Source of the DNA: Arcobacter defluvii
Lineage (GTDB): Bacteria > Campylobacterota > Campylobacteria > Campylobacterales > Arcobacteraceae
Direction: 5' to 3'
DNA length: 64,000 nt
NCBI RefSeq assembly: GCF_013201725.1
Contig: NZ_CP053835.1
Coordinates: 1,302,001-1,366,000 of the forward strand
Positions 8,091-16,310 of this stretch are shown here, in pieces; position 1 is the first letter of the stretch, and each line of letters opens with the position of its first letter. The notes beneath the pieces were generated by a model. The model was not told where the DNA came from. It worked only from the letters and a program-made list of their open reading frames with translations, and did not search any database. The position numbers and the translations under genes were made by a program.

Positions 8091-9311
8091 TTAAAGACTT
8101 CCTGCATCTAATTCATCTAATTCTTGTAATTTTTTGTAGATAGTTTCTTCATAACCTTCTTTAAATTCAGGAAATGTATCTTTAGCATAAGATAATGCAA
8201 GATTTAAATATTCTCTTGATTTTTTAGGACTATCATTTTTAATAGCATCCGCCATAATCACATATGTTTTTGTATAAGTAGTATAGTTAGTTGTGTCTAT
8301 TTTAGTTAGATAATGTTCACAATATTTTAAAACTTTGTTAGAATTATTGTTTTTAGAAAAATATTTTATTAGAGTTTGATATACTCCATTAAAATTTGTT
8401 AGTAAATCAGGGTTTAAATTACAAAGTTCAGGTGTATTAATAACATTTTCCATATGCTCTATATAAATTGCTTCAAAATTACAAGAGTTTATATTTTCAT
8501 TATTTTTAAATTTATCAGTAATAGAATCAAAGATTTTGTCATTTCTATCAAAAATTTTCAAATACTCTTTTAATGCAGTACTTTTTTTTACTTTTTTCCA
8601 AGATTCAAAAGTATCTATAAAATCACAAGTTTTTTTCCAACAAATTATAGAAGATTTCCCATCATATTGTGATTCTATAAATTTCCAAATTATATTTTTT
8701 TCTTTTTGTGACCAATTATGCTCTAGTGAAAATCTATTTACTAAACTATACTCAATTTCATAATTTTTATAGTAAATATGGTGTATATCACTATAATATG
8801 CATTATAAAGCATATCTAAACAACTAGCATCATAGCTATCTAAATTTTTTAAAATCATTGATGCAAAAGGGTATTCGCTAAAATCAGATTGTGTTAATGC
8901 ATAATGCCCTAATTGTTTTAAAATAACATGACCCAATAGTGTTTTATAAATTTCAAGATTTGATTCTTCTAAATTCCATTTTTCTTTAAGTACAAATGCG
9001 GAATGTAATATTCTCTCAGGACAGATTTTAATTAAAATTTGACCATTTAATTCATCACTATTTTCTATATACACACCTAAAAACTCAGTATCAAAAAGAG
9101 ATAAATCTTCCATTTTATAAGTACGTTTATCTCTTTTTATTATGTCACCATAAAGTTCAACTTCATTAACAAAAAAGATGTTAAGTTGATTTAATTTATT
9201 TTGTCCATTATGGATTAAAGAGTGATTTATAATTTTATTTATCTCTTCTTTCATTTTGTAATCTACAGGTAGGATTGTAGATTTATTTACATATATTATT
9301 TCAAGTTGCAT
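8091..9311 (-). CDS. Hypothetical protein (406 aa)
   Basis: Large cytoplasmic protein without membrane segments. The C-terminal 120 residues (from about NLNPDLLTNFNGVYQTLIKY) look helical and repetitive, like a tetratricopeptide-type array. A segment HVILKQLGHYAL resembles a degenerate metalloprotease helix but lacks the HExxH glutamate. It diverges from the gene at 9412 across the palindrome at 9353-9366, which may control both. No family recognised. Confidence 0.6.
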   Translation of the reverse strand: MQLEIIYVNKSTILPVDYKMKEEINKIINHSLIHNGQNKLNQLNIFFVNEVELYGDIIKRDKRTYKMEDLSLFDTEFLGVYIENSDELNGQILIKICPERILHSAFVLKEKWNLEESNLEIYKTLLGHVILKQLGHYALTQSDFSEYPFASMILKNLDSYDASCLDMLYNAYYSDIHHIYYKNYEIEYSLVNRFSLEHNWSQKEKNIIWKFIESQYDGKSSIICWKKTCDFIDTFESWKKVKKSTALKEYLKIFDRNDKIFDSITDKFKNNENINSCNFEAIYIEHMENVINTPELCNLNPDLLTNFNGVYQTLIKYFSKNNNSNKVLKYCEHYLTKIDTTNYTTYTKTYVIMADAIKNDSPKKSREYLNLALSYAKDTFPEFKEGYEETIYKKLQELDELDAGSL

Positions 9312-9352
9312 ATTTTCTCCTTTTTTTATTTTTTATAGTATTTAATATATGA

Positions 9353-9382
9353 GACAAATATATGTCCATTAAAATTAATAAA
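9353..9382 (+). promoter_or_regulatory. Island operator 4
   Basis: GACAAATATATGTC (9353-9366) followed after 10 bases by AATAAA (9377-9382). It lies between divergent genes (8091-9311 minus, 9412-9666 plus). Confidence 0.6.
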
Positions 9383-9411
9383 ATTACTTAAATAATAAAA
9401 GGAAAATATAA

Positions 9412-9666
9412 ATGCTTATTAATATTTTAGAAGATGCTTGTACAGGATTAAGAAAAGAAGAGAAAAGCTATAAAGTTATTGATACTTTAAAAATATTAGG
9501 ATTAAATGGATATTGGTTTGAAAATATTGAAGAAAAATTCGAAATTTATTGTTTATTTGAAAACGAATTAAACCTGTCTAATGAAGATTTTGGAACTTTA
9601 TGTCTATTAACAAAGGATTGTGCTTTAGAAATAGGAATCAGAAATGGAATAATTAATGTTGGATAA
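9412..9666 (+). CDS. Hypothetical protein (84 aa)
   Basis: ATG 9412 follows AAAAGGA. The small acidic protein has a regular mix of hydrophobic and charged residues and no signal peptide. It is under an island operator. No family recognised. Confidence 0.55.
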   Translation: MLINILEDACTGLRKEEKSYKVIDTLKILGLNGYWFENIEEKFEIYCLFENELNLSNEDFGTLCLLTKDCALEIGIRNGIINVG

Positions 9667-9743
9667 TCTTAAAGCTTAGTAAATAGCTTTTTTAGTAGCA
9701 TTAGATATGAAAATTAGAAAAAATAATTATAAGTAGGATTGAA

Positions 9744-10217
9744 ATGAAAATAGCATTAGTCGTAACAGATAAATTTAAAGATTATAAACTTTTAGAAATA
9801 AAATTAGATGAATTAAAAGTAAAAGAAGTTATTTCAGGTACTTCTAATGGCTATGTTATGCTTGAAGAATATATTAAAACAAGACCTAATGTAAAAATAA
9901 GTTTGGCAAAAGGAGAAAATCGTCCAATTATAAGAGCATATAATGCAATAAATGAAGCTGATAATGTAGTTATTTTCGCAAATGGAGATGGAATTAGAAC
10001 AGAACATTCAATAGCAAATGCTCTCAATGAAAATAAGAGACTTAAAATTTATCCTTATAAATCAAAAGCTTTTAATATAGAACAACAAAATGAATATATA
10101 AAAATTTCTATGTGTGGCAACTTGCAAAAAGCTTCAAAAATAGAAAGTGTGTGTTTGAATAAAAAAGAGGTTGAAAAACTGATTGATAGATTAACTGAAA
10201 TGAAAAATAAATTATAA
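9744..10217 (+). CDS. SLOG/DUF2493-like nucleotide-sensing protein
   Basis: 157 aa. The pattern MKIALVVTDKFKDY, then VISGTSNG (about 33-40), then NEADNVVIFANGDGIRT (about 73-89) with the glycine-rich turn matches the Rossmann-like SLOG/DUF2493 fold, which binds nucleotides or NAD derivatives in conflict systems. A GGA-type site precedes ATG 9744. With two sirtuins in the same island this is a tempting link, but it is inference. Family assignment is from pattern, not search. Confidence 0.5.
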   Translation: MKIALVVTDKFKDYKLLEIKLDELKVKEVISGTSNGYVMLEEYIKTRPNVKISLAKGENRPIIRAYNAINEADNVVIFANGDGIRTEHSIANALNENKRLKIYPYKSKAFNIEQQNEYIKISMCGNLQKASKIESVCLNKKEVEKLIDRLTEMKNKL

Positions 10218-10274
10218 AATAAAGCTAATGAAAATACTTATTTATTTTAATTAAGCCTAGAATTTCCAAAATTA

Positions 10275-10304
10275 GACAAATAATTGTCCTATAAAAACAA
10301 TAAA
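10275..10304 (+). promoter_or_regulatory. Island operator 5
   Basis: GACAAATAATTGTC (10275-10288) followed after 10 bases by AATAAA (10299-10304), upstream of the zinc-ribbon gene. Confidence 0.7.
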
Positions 10305-10329
10305 CTTCTTTTTTATAAAAGGAGTTTAT
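10300..10329 (+). promoter_or_regulatory. 5'UTR hairpin that covers the ribosome binding site
   Basis: Arms ATAAACTTCTTTT (10300-10312) and AAAAGGAGTTTAT (10317-10329) pair over all 13 positions with one G-U. AAGGAG, the site for ATG 10331, is inside the 3' arm. Compared with the hairpin at 2559 the lower stem changes TAT/ATA to TTT/AAA, keeping pairing. Confidence 0.65.
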
Positions 10330-10330
10330 T

Positions 10331-10924
10331 ATGTCAACAAGAATATTTTTTCAAACTTTTCCAAAACTTTTTTTACCAGAGTTTCAAAAAAGAAATAGCT
10401 GGATTGTAACTGTTTATTCAAATGAAAATGAAGAAAAAGCAGAATTTTATAATGCTTATTTTATTTATAAACACTATTATTGTTCTAAATGTGGAACAGT
10501 TGAAATAACTAAAAAAAGAGCAAAAAGAAGAGATAACTTTTATTGTGGTTATACTTGTAAAGTTTGTAAAAATAGTGATTTCCTAAATTTACTTTCAAAT
10601 AATGAATTTTTTAAAGCAAAAAATATAAGTTTTGAGCTTTTTGAAAATCAAGATTTTTATCATATTCAACCATATATTCATATTCCATCTGTAAATTATG
10701 AAAATAAAGTTATAGATAAAAGAATAGAACTAAGAGGTTATAAATGTGATAAAAAAATCTATAATTCAAACTATTTTAAAGATGATTTTTTTAAAGAAGA
10801 AAATATCAAATATAGATTTACTGATATTTCTATAAATGAGATAAATAATTTCTTTTTGGAGAGTTTGAGGGTTGAATATATATGTAAAAAAGATGAGATT
10901 AAAAATAGTATATTTTATAAATAA
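10331..10924 (+). CDS. Hypothetical zinc-ribbon protein (197 aa)
   Basis: Two Cys-X2-Cys pairs, CSKCG (about residues 54-58) and CKVCK (about 80-84), form a zinc ribbon in the N-terminal half. The rest has no recognised domain. ATG 10331 is fixed by the AAGGAG in the preceding hairpin. It could bind nucleic acid through the ribbon. Family unknown. Confidence 0.6.
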   Translation: MSTRIFFQTFPKLFLPEFQKRNSWIVTVYSNENEEKAEFYNAYFIYKHYYCSKCGTVEITKKRAKRRDNFYCGYTCKVCKNSDFLNLLSNNEFFKAKNISFELFENQDFYHIQPYIHIPSVNYENKVIDKRIELRGYKCDKKIYNSNYFKDDFFKEENIKYRFTDISINEINNFFLESLRVEYICKKDEIKNSIFYK

Positions 10925-10970
10925 TTTGATAAACTCAATGAAATAAATAAGATTGATAAAAGGATAAATA

Positions 10971-11321
10971 TTGACTATTTCTATACATTCTCAAACAAAA
11001 TTTGATGATTATAATTTTTTTAGAGAGAAGATGGATGAAGTAATAAAAAAATATCCAAATATAAGTAAATGTTTTACAAAAAGAAGTAAAACTACTGAAT
11101 TTGCAATAAGATATTTTGAAGATAAGAATGTAATTTGTGAACAACCTGATTTAGCAATTAGAAAGTTGGCAAAATTAAAAAGATTAGTTGAAGTTGCAAA
11201 TTTAAGTATCTTTTTTTATAGAGAAGATATTATTGTAGGTGCAGAATTAACAAAAAATACAATTGATAGAGCAAAAAAATTGAATAAAGAATTTATTATT
11301 TTTGAATATCCGATATTTTAA
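10971..11321 (+). CDS. Hypothetical protein, SLOG-like C-terminus (116 aa)
   Basis: TTG start after AAAAGGA at six bases. The C-terminal part (VEVANLSIFFYREDIIVGAE, then a helix and FIIFEYPIF) follows the same strand-turn-helix-strand pattern as SLOG/DUF2493 proteins, but no glycine-rich motif is strong. It may share a transcript with the zinc-ribbon gene 46 bases upstream. Confidence 0.5.
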   Translation: MTISIHSQTKFDDYNFFREKMDEVIKKYPNISKCFTKRSKTTEFAIRYFEDKNVICEQPDLAIRKLAKLKRLVEVANLSIFFYREDIIVGAELTKNTIDRAKKLNKEFIIFEYPIF

Positions 11322-11360
11322 AATTTAATATATTAAAAATTATTTATGGAGATATTATAA

Positions 11361-12416
11361 ATGCAAATTAATTTAATTGAGTTAGAAGAAACTTTAAAAC
11401 AGATGAATACTTTTAACTTATTTAAAAATAATGATACATATTTTGATATATTAGGATATGGACATTATGAAAATATTAACAGCAATATTTTATCTTATTA
11501 TTTTTCTTCTGATAAAGGACATAATTTATATAAATATTTTATTGAATCACTTTTTGAGCTGTTAAATATAAAAGAAAACTTTTTTACTTTCTCGAAAACA
11601 ATAAGAGAATATTCTACATTAAATGGTGGAAGATTAGATATTTTAATTGAAACAGATGGATTTATTATAGGTATAGAAAACAAAATTTATCATCATGTAT
11701 ATAATGATTTAAAAGATTATGAAAATACAATTTCAAAAATTGCAAAAAAAGGTAATAAACAAGCTATTTTATGTTTATTATCACTTGATAAAGTATCTGG
11801 ATTTTCTATAAAAAATATTTCTCATATAGAATTATGGAATAAAATATTTGAAAAAATAGAATTCAATAAATTTATACTTGATAAACATATTATTTTACTT
11901 AATGAAGTAAAAAAAAATATAGAATTTATCACAAAAGGAATACAAATGGAAGTAGAACAAATTAAATTTTTACAAAAAAATTCAGAAAATATAAAAAAAT
12001 TATTAATATTAAAAGATGATTTTGCAAAAGAACAAAAAAATAAATGTGATAAATTAAAACAAGAAATTGATGAATTATTTAATGATAAAATAATAATTAA
12101 AACAGGATTTGCAACTGTAAATAATAAAGGATACTTTTTAAATGATTATATAGTTTATGTAGATATTGAAATAGATAATATTATTATTGCAATAGATATC
12201 GTTTTAGATATTTATCAGAAATGGAAAATTTTTTTATTTGATAGAAAAGAGGGAAAATTAAACAATAGAGTAAAAAAAATTTTAGATGATCATGATATTA
12301 AAGTTAAAGAAGAAGAAAAATATGATAACTGTATTAGAGCAAAAGTTCTAAAAACTGAAAATATAGAAGATTGTATAGAATTTTTAGAAGATTTTTTAAG
12401 AAATTTCATAAATTAA
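11361..12416 (+). CDS. PD-(D/E)XK nuclease-family protein
   Basis: 351 aa. GGRLDILIETDGFIIGIENKI (about residues 94-114) gives the D-x12-E-x-K-type core of a PD-(D/E)XK nuclease of the PF14281 kind, with a conserved N-terminal segment (YENINSNILSYYF). The rest is helical with charged heptads. The related gene at 14921 has the same layout. ATG 11361 follows GGAG. Likely DNA target unknown; a defence or repair role is inference. Confidence 0.75.
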   Translation: MQINLIELEETLKQMNTFNLFKNNDTYFDILGYGHYENINSNILSYYFSSDKGHNLYKYFIESLFELLNIKENFFTFSKTIREYSTLNGGRLDILIETDGFIIGIENKIYHHVYNDLKDYENTISKIAKKGNKQAILCLLSLDKVSGFSIKNISHIELWNKIFEKIEFNKFILDKHIILLNEVKKNIEFITKGIQMEVEQIKFLQKNSENIKKLLILKDDFAKEQKNKCDKLKQEIDELFNDKIIIKTGFATVNNKGYFLNDYIVYVDIEIDNIIIAIDIVLDIYQKWKIFLFDRKEGKLNNRVKKILDDHDIKVKEEEKYDNCIRAKVLKTENIEDCIEFLEDFLRNFIN

Positions 12417-12495
12417 ATTAATTTTAATAAATTCTAGATAAAACAAATATAGAGCGAATCAATAAATATAAAAGAATTTATTCAATTAAAATTTA

Positions 12496-12525
12496 GACAA
12501 AATATTGTCCACTTAAAACTATAAA
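12496..12525 (+). promoter_or_regulatory. Island operator 6
   Basis: GACAAAATATTGTC (12496-12509), a palindrome, followed after 10 bases by TATAAA (12520-12525). It drives a gene that is now a pseudogene. Confidence 0.7.
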
Positions 12526-12553
12526 CTTCTCATTATTCTTATGGGAAGTTTAT
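12521..12553 (+). promoter_or_regulatory. Conserved 5'UTR hairpin
   Basis: Arms ATAAACTTCTCAT (12521-12533) and ATGGGAAGTTTAT (12541-12553) pair over 13 positions with one G-U. Here the ATG (12602) lies about 48 bases further on, so the hairpin does not cover its ribosome binding site (AGGAAG). Confidence 0.6.
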
Positions 12554-12601
12554 TTTTGAAATACTCATAAAAATATTATGTAAAAGCAGGAAGATTTTTT
12601 T

Positions 12602-13072
12602 ATGGGACTAATATATTATAACTATGAATTTAAAAGTTCAAAATATCAAGAACTTTGGAAAGATGAATTAGAAAATACCATTTCAAATATGCAAAAATAT
12701 TATAAAAATCACATGAGCTTAAATGCAATTTTATCAATATTTAAAAAAGTATTTCATATTACACCAATTACACTAAAAACTGATTTATCACTAAATAAAA
12801 GATATTTAAGAACACTTGCTATTTATCTTTTACTTACATACAGTTTTTAAGAAAAAGAAAAAATTGCACTTGAATTTCAAATCAGTTTAAATGAATTAGA
12901 ACAATTTGAAAATATTGGTATTGGTTTTACTAATGATATTAAAACTTTTTTTGAATATTTTAAAGATGACTATTTAATAGAAAGAAAAAGTAATTTAGCT
13001 TTTCAAGAGGAAATTTCATTAAATTTAACAGATGGAGTTTTAAAACAAATAGACAAAATATTGTCCACATAG
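12602..13072 (+). pseudogene. Broken gene: one in-frame stop, possible remnant of an AAA+ N-terminal region
   Basis: From ATG 12602 the frame runs to a TAA at 12848-12850 and then continues in the same frame, with coding-like sequence (EKEKIALEFQISLNELEQF), to a TAG at 13070-13072. One nonsense change therefore splits a roughly 155-residue frame. The pattern resembles the N-terminal region of the ATPase at 2594, which also carries the operator and hairpin, so this could be a truncated, inactivated paralogue. The resemblance is by eye only. Confidence 0.55.
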
Positions 13073-13081
13073 AACTATAAA
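13052..13081 (+). promoter_or_regulatory. Island operator 7
   Basis: GACAAAATATTGTC (13052-13065), identical to operator 6, followed after 10 bases by TATAAA (13076-13081). It overlaps the end of the broken gene. Confidence 0.7.
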
Positions 13082-13109
13082 CTTCTCCTATAAAATATGA
13101 GAGGCTTAT
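13077..13109 (+). promoter_or_regulatory. 5'UTR hairpin over the ribosome binding site (weaker copy)
   Basis: Arms at 13077-13091 and 13095-13109 pair at 13 of 15 positions. GAGAGG, the site for ATG 13110, lies in the 3' arm. Two mismatches make it the least regular of the four hairpins. Confidence 0.5.
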
Positions 13110-13553
13110 ATGAAAATAGCTACAAAAAAACTACAAAATATCAAACTACAAATTACTTTTCCATTTGCAAATAAAAATGATGAAAATGAGCTAATTATTT
13201 ATCAAAAAACTATACAAGAAGTTATGAAACTTTTTAATCAAGAGAGATTTTATATATCTTTTAATCGTAATAATAAAGGAATAGTTTGTGTTAAATCTAT
13301 TGTTGATTTTATTTATAGTTTGGATGAAGAGATTAAAAAATCATTAGATTATCCAACTGTTGAGATTTTTTCAAGGGATGAAACTTTTGAGAATAATTTT
13401 ATTTGTATTACTTCTTGTGAAAACTTATCAGTTAATCTAAAGGATAAAGAGAATAGTGATTTCCAGTTAGATGAATATTTACGAACTACTACAGTTGATT
13501 TAAAAAATTTAAAAATTTGTATCTCTTGTGATATTGAATATATTTTAATTTAA
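13110..13553 (+). CDS. Hypothetical protein (147 aa)
   Basis: ATG 13110 directly follows the operator/hairpin unit. The product mixes hydrophobic strands with charged stretches and has no signal peptide or membrane segment. It forms an operon with the next gene (13 bases). No family recognised. Confidence 0.6.
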   Translation: MKIATKKLQNIKLQITFPFANKNDENELIIYQKTIQEVMKLFNQERFYISFNRNNKGIVCVKSIVDFIYSLDEEIKKSLDYPTVEIFSRDETFENNFICITSCENLSVNLKDKENSDFQLDEYLRTTTVDLKNLKICISCDIEYILI

Positions 13554-13566
13554 AAGGAAAATCTAA

Positions 13567-14286
13567 ATGAAAAAAACATCTTTTGTAATAGATTTGAGTA
13601 AAGAAGATTATATTAAATCATATATAGAAAAAACTAATTTTAATAAAACTAAAATTTATAATAAAAATGAAGTTGAAAAAATTGGTTTAGATGGATGTAA
13701 CAGTATAGATACTTTTAAAGCAATAAAATCTATTTCAGAAGCATATATAAAAGCTGTAAAAAATATAAATGAAAAGATTGATGAAACTGTGATTATAATT
13801 GGACAAGATTATGTAAAAATGCCACTTGTTGATATAGAAATCAATATGGAAAATAAAATCATTACTAAAAATGATATTACAAAAATCTTACAAGATATGG
13901 TTAAAAATCATAAATACCATAATGATTATATTGCTATTCAAGTTCAATCTGTATGGTTCGTTTTAGATAATGATAGACATGTACTTGACGTAGTAAATCA
14001 TAAAACTTCAATACTTAGATGTTATGCTTCTATATATTTTGTAGATAAAAATATATTTTCAAATTTTCAAGAGATATTTAGTAAATGTGGAATTATAAAT
14101 CCAAGATTTAAAGCCATGTTTTTTGAAAGAAAGCATAAATATGAACTAGACATAAAGGGAAATCTTATTGAATTAGAAATTTTGAGTGCTTTTGAAAAAA
14201 AGTCATCTTTTGGTAAATGGCTACATGAAAGAAAATTTGTTTTAAGAGAGATTTTTAAAATTTTTTGTAAAAAATTAAATCAATAA
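13567..14286 (+). CDS. Hypothetical protein (239 aa)
   Basis: Starts at ATG 13567 after AAAAGGA. Soluble, lysine-rich protein with a central segment IAIQVQSVWFVLDNDRHVLDV. Second gene of the 13110-14286 operon. No family recognised. Confidence 0.6.
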   Translation: MKKTSFVIDLSKEDYIKSYIEKTNFNKTKIYNKNEVEKIGLDGCNSIDTFKAIKSISEAYIKAVKNINEKIDETVIIIGQDYVKMPLVDIEINMENKIITKNDITKILQDMVKNHKYHNDYIAIQVQSVWFVLDNDRHVLDVVNHKTSILRCYASIYFVDKNIFSNFQEIFSKCGIINPRFKAMFFERKHKYELDIKGNLIELEILSAFEKKSSFGKWLHERKFVLREIFKIFCKKLNQ

Positions 14287-14320
14287 AAAAATAGAAATCC
14301 TTATAAAAGATTGAGTTTTA

Positions 14321-14350
14321 GACAAAAGAGTGTCCAAAATTTTGTATATG
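14321..14350 (+). promoter_or_regulatory. Island operator 8
   Basis: GACAAAAGAGTGTC (14321-14334) followed after 10 bases by TATATG (14345-14350), in front of the gene at 14378. No downstream hairpin of the shared type. Confidence 0.6.
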
Positions 14351-14377
14351 ATGTTTTAAATAAATTAGGAGAAAAAG

Positions 14378-14839
14378 ATGCCAATAGCACTTTATACAAT
14401 AGAAGAATATATAGTAAAAGAGAGAAAAAGAGATACTTATTGGTTGGTTTTTAATACAGTTTACAATGACATCCATGCTTTTAAAAAAGAGCCAACCGTA
14501 AATGAAGATGGTTCAAGAAATTATTTAAAAAAAGAGTTTACAGATTATAAAGCAAGAGAAGAATTTTTAGACTTTATGAAAACAAATTTTCCACAAACTA
14601 AGCTGATTGAAGTTTTTGATTTTGTGAGTACTTGTTATTTGTTATATCCATATTTAGGTAGTATTGCTATTGATTGTGAAAAAGATGATGAAGTTTTTAT
14701 GGCTTTGAGTGAAAAATATGGAAATCCTTACGAAGATGGTATCAAAAATAATGCTGTTTTTTGGGCAATGACTTATGAACTTGCATTAGAGTCTCATAAC
14801 GAAAGAATGGAAGTAATTGAGGGTGAGTTTGGGGATTGA
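14378..14839 (+). CDS. Hypothetical protein (153 aa)
   Basis: ATG 14378 follows TAGGAG. The acidic product contains an aromatic cluster (DTYWLVFNTVYNDIHAF) and a C-terminal acidic tail (ERMEVIEGEFGD). Single gene behind an island operator. No family recognised. Confidence 0.6.
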   Translation: MPIALYTIEEYIVKERKRDTYWLVFNTVYNDIHAFKKEPTVNEDGSRNYLKKEFTDYKAREEFLDFMKTNFPQTKLIEVFDFVSTCYLLYPYLGSIAIDCEKDDEVFMALSEKYGNPYEDGIKNNAVFWAMTYELALESHNERMEVIEGEFGD

Positions 14840-14920
14840 AAGTTAAAATATAGATTAAAAATAATTTATAAAAGGCTATAATAATTCAATTTTGTTACAG
14901 TAAGAATACAGGAGTAAAAT

Positions 14921-16006
14921 TTGTTGGATGAAAAATATATAAATTTTTTTGAGAAAATTAGGCTTTTTAAAGAAGAGCAAAAAAAACAAAAACAGCGTGG
15001 TCTAAATGATTATAATATGGTAAATGTTGTAAGAAAAGAAAACGCTGAAGTTGGAATGCATTCAAATGTAATCTACTCATTAATTGACCCAGATGGATTG
15101 CATTATCAAGATGATTTATTTTTACAAATATTTATTAAAGATGTTTTAGAAATAAATGATTTTGGAAATATTTTAAGTGTTAATGCTGAAGAATCAACAA
15201 ATGAGAATAGAAGAGTTGATTTTACTATAAAAAGTAGTAATTACTATATTGGAATAGAAATGAAAGTTGATGCTGGAGATTTGGATAATCAAATTTCTCA
15301 CTATTATGATGATTTAAAAGAAAAAGCATCAAAAGATTCAAATCAAGAAGTTATAATATATTATCTTACAAAAAATGGAAAAGATGCTTCAATATATAGT
15401 CATAATAATCAAGTTAAATACAAAAAAATTTCTTTTGAAAAACATATTTTAAATTGGATAGAAAATTGCCAAAAAGAAGTTAGAAATATTACAAATCTAA
15501 ATGAAGCTTTTGAAAATTATAAAGATATTGTAAAAAAAATCACAAATAAATATGAAGGAAGAGTAATGTCATTAGAAAAAGAATTATTGAAAAAAGAAAA
15601 TTTTGGATTAGCTAAAGAAATTAGTGAAGCATTTCAAAAAGCAATGCTTGAATATAAGGAAGAACAAATAAATTTAATTATTAATATGGTAAAAGAAAAA
15701 GGATTAGAATTTAAAACATGTTTTCCTAAGGATACGTCAATAGAGGTATTATCTGAATATATAATCAAATTTTTAGCTAGAGATGATCATTATTTGATAC
15801 AAGTTTTTGATAAAACTGGTTATGGATTAGATGTTGATAAATTAAAAAAAGATATTATTTTAAAAAAACTAATAAATATTGATAATAGGTTTAAAGGTGT
15901 ATATTCAAAAGTATATGGTCAAATGACAATTAATTATCAAGATGTAAATGACGAAAAATTAAAGGATTTATTTTCAAAATTAATAAACTTAAAAGATGAA
16001 AAATAA
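14921..16006 (+). CDS. Second PD-(D/E)XK nuclease-family protein
   Basis: 361 aa, TTG start with AGGAG six bases before it. Residues about 92-110 (RRVDFTIKSSNYYIGIEMK) hold the D and E-x-K catalytic pattern; HSNVIYSLIDP and ISHYYDDL are also typical of the PF14281 group. Same layout as the protein at 11361 but low visible identity. The stop overlaps the start of a DUF2779-like fragment, so a longer operon was probably cut here. Role in DNA cleavage is inference. Confidence 0.75.
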   Translation: MLDEKYINFFEKIRLFKEEQKKQKQRGLNDYNMVNVVRKENAEVGMHSNVIYSLIDPDGLHYQDDLFLQIFIKDVLEINDFGNILSVNAEESTNENRRVDFTIKSSNYYIGIEMKVDAGDLDNQISHYYDDLKEKASKDSNQEVIIYYLTKNGKDASIYSHNNQVKYKKISFEKHILNWIENCQKEVRNITNLNEAFENYKDIVKKITNKYEGRVMSLEKELLKKENFGLAKEISEAFQKAMLEYKEEQINLIINMVKEKGLEFKTCFPKDTSIEVLSEYIIKFLARDDHYLIQVFDKTGYGLDVDKLKKDIILKKLINIDNRFKGVYSKVYGQMTINYQDVNDEKLKDLFSKLINLKDEK

Positions 16007-16290
16007 TGATACTATCTAAATCTCAATATATCCGAGGACTTCAATGCCACAAGTCCCTTTGGCTTTATAAAAATAAGCCAAAATGATATTGTATTTCCTA
16101 TTTATGATTCGAAAACTTCTGTTTTAGCAAAAAGTTCAGGGGTCATATGCTACTAGCAACTACAAAAGGAACATTTGCATTTGACAAAAATATTGCAAAA
16201 ACCAAAATATATAGATGATAGACAATATCCAATTATTAGAAATGTTGGAATGGATGTACCTATTACTAGATTTAGTAAATAGTTTATAAT
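16007..16290 (+). pseudogene. Gene debris, including a DUF2779 N-terminal fragment
   Basis: ATG 16007 opens MILSKSQYIRGLQCHKSLWL, the hallmark N-terminus of DUF2779-type proteins, but stops at 16085-16087. Further short unrelated frames follow (about 16147-16220 and 16200-16282) with no complete gene. The stretch up to the integrase looks like the remains of deletions. Confidence 0.55.
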
Positions 16291-16310
16291 GAATTATTGT
16301 TTCTATATAA

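Noticed and set aside
8800-9000. Metalloprotease motif in the 406-aa protein
   Set aside because: The segment HVILKQLGHYAL has histidines at a suggestive distance but lacks the HExxH glutamate.
2534-14334. LexA (SOS) boxes as the explanation of the GACA-N6-TGTC sites
   Set aside because: They match neither the Bacillus (GAAC-N4-GTTC) nor the E. coli (CTG-N10-CAG) consensus, and no LexA gene is in the window.
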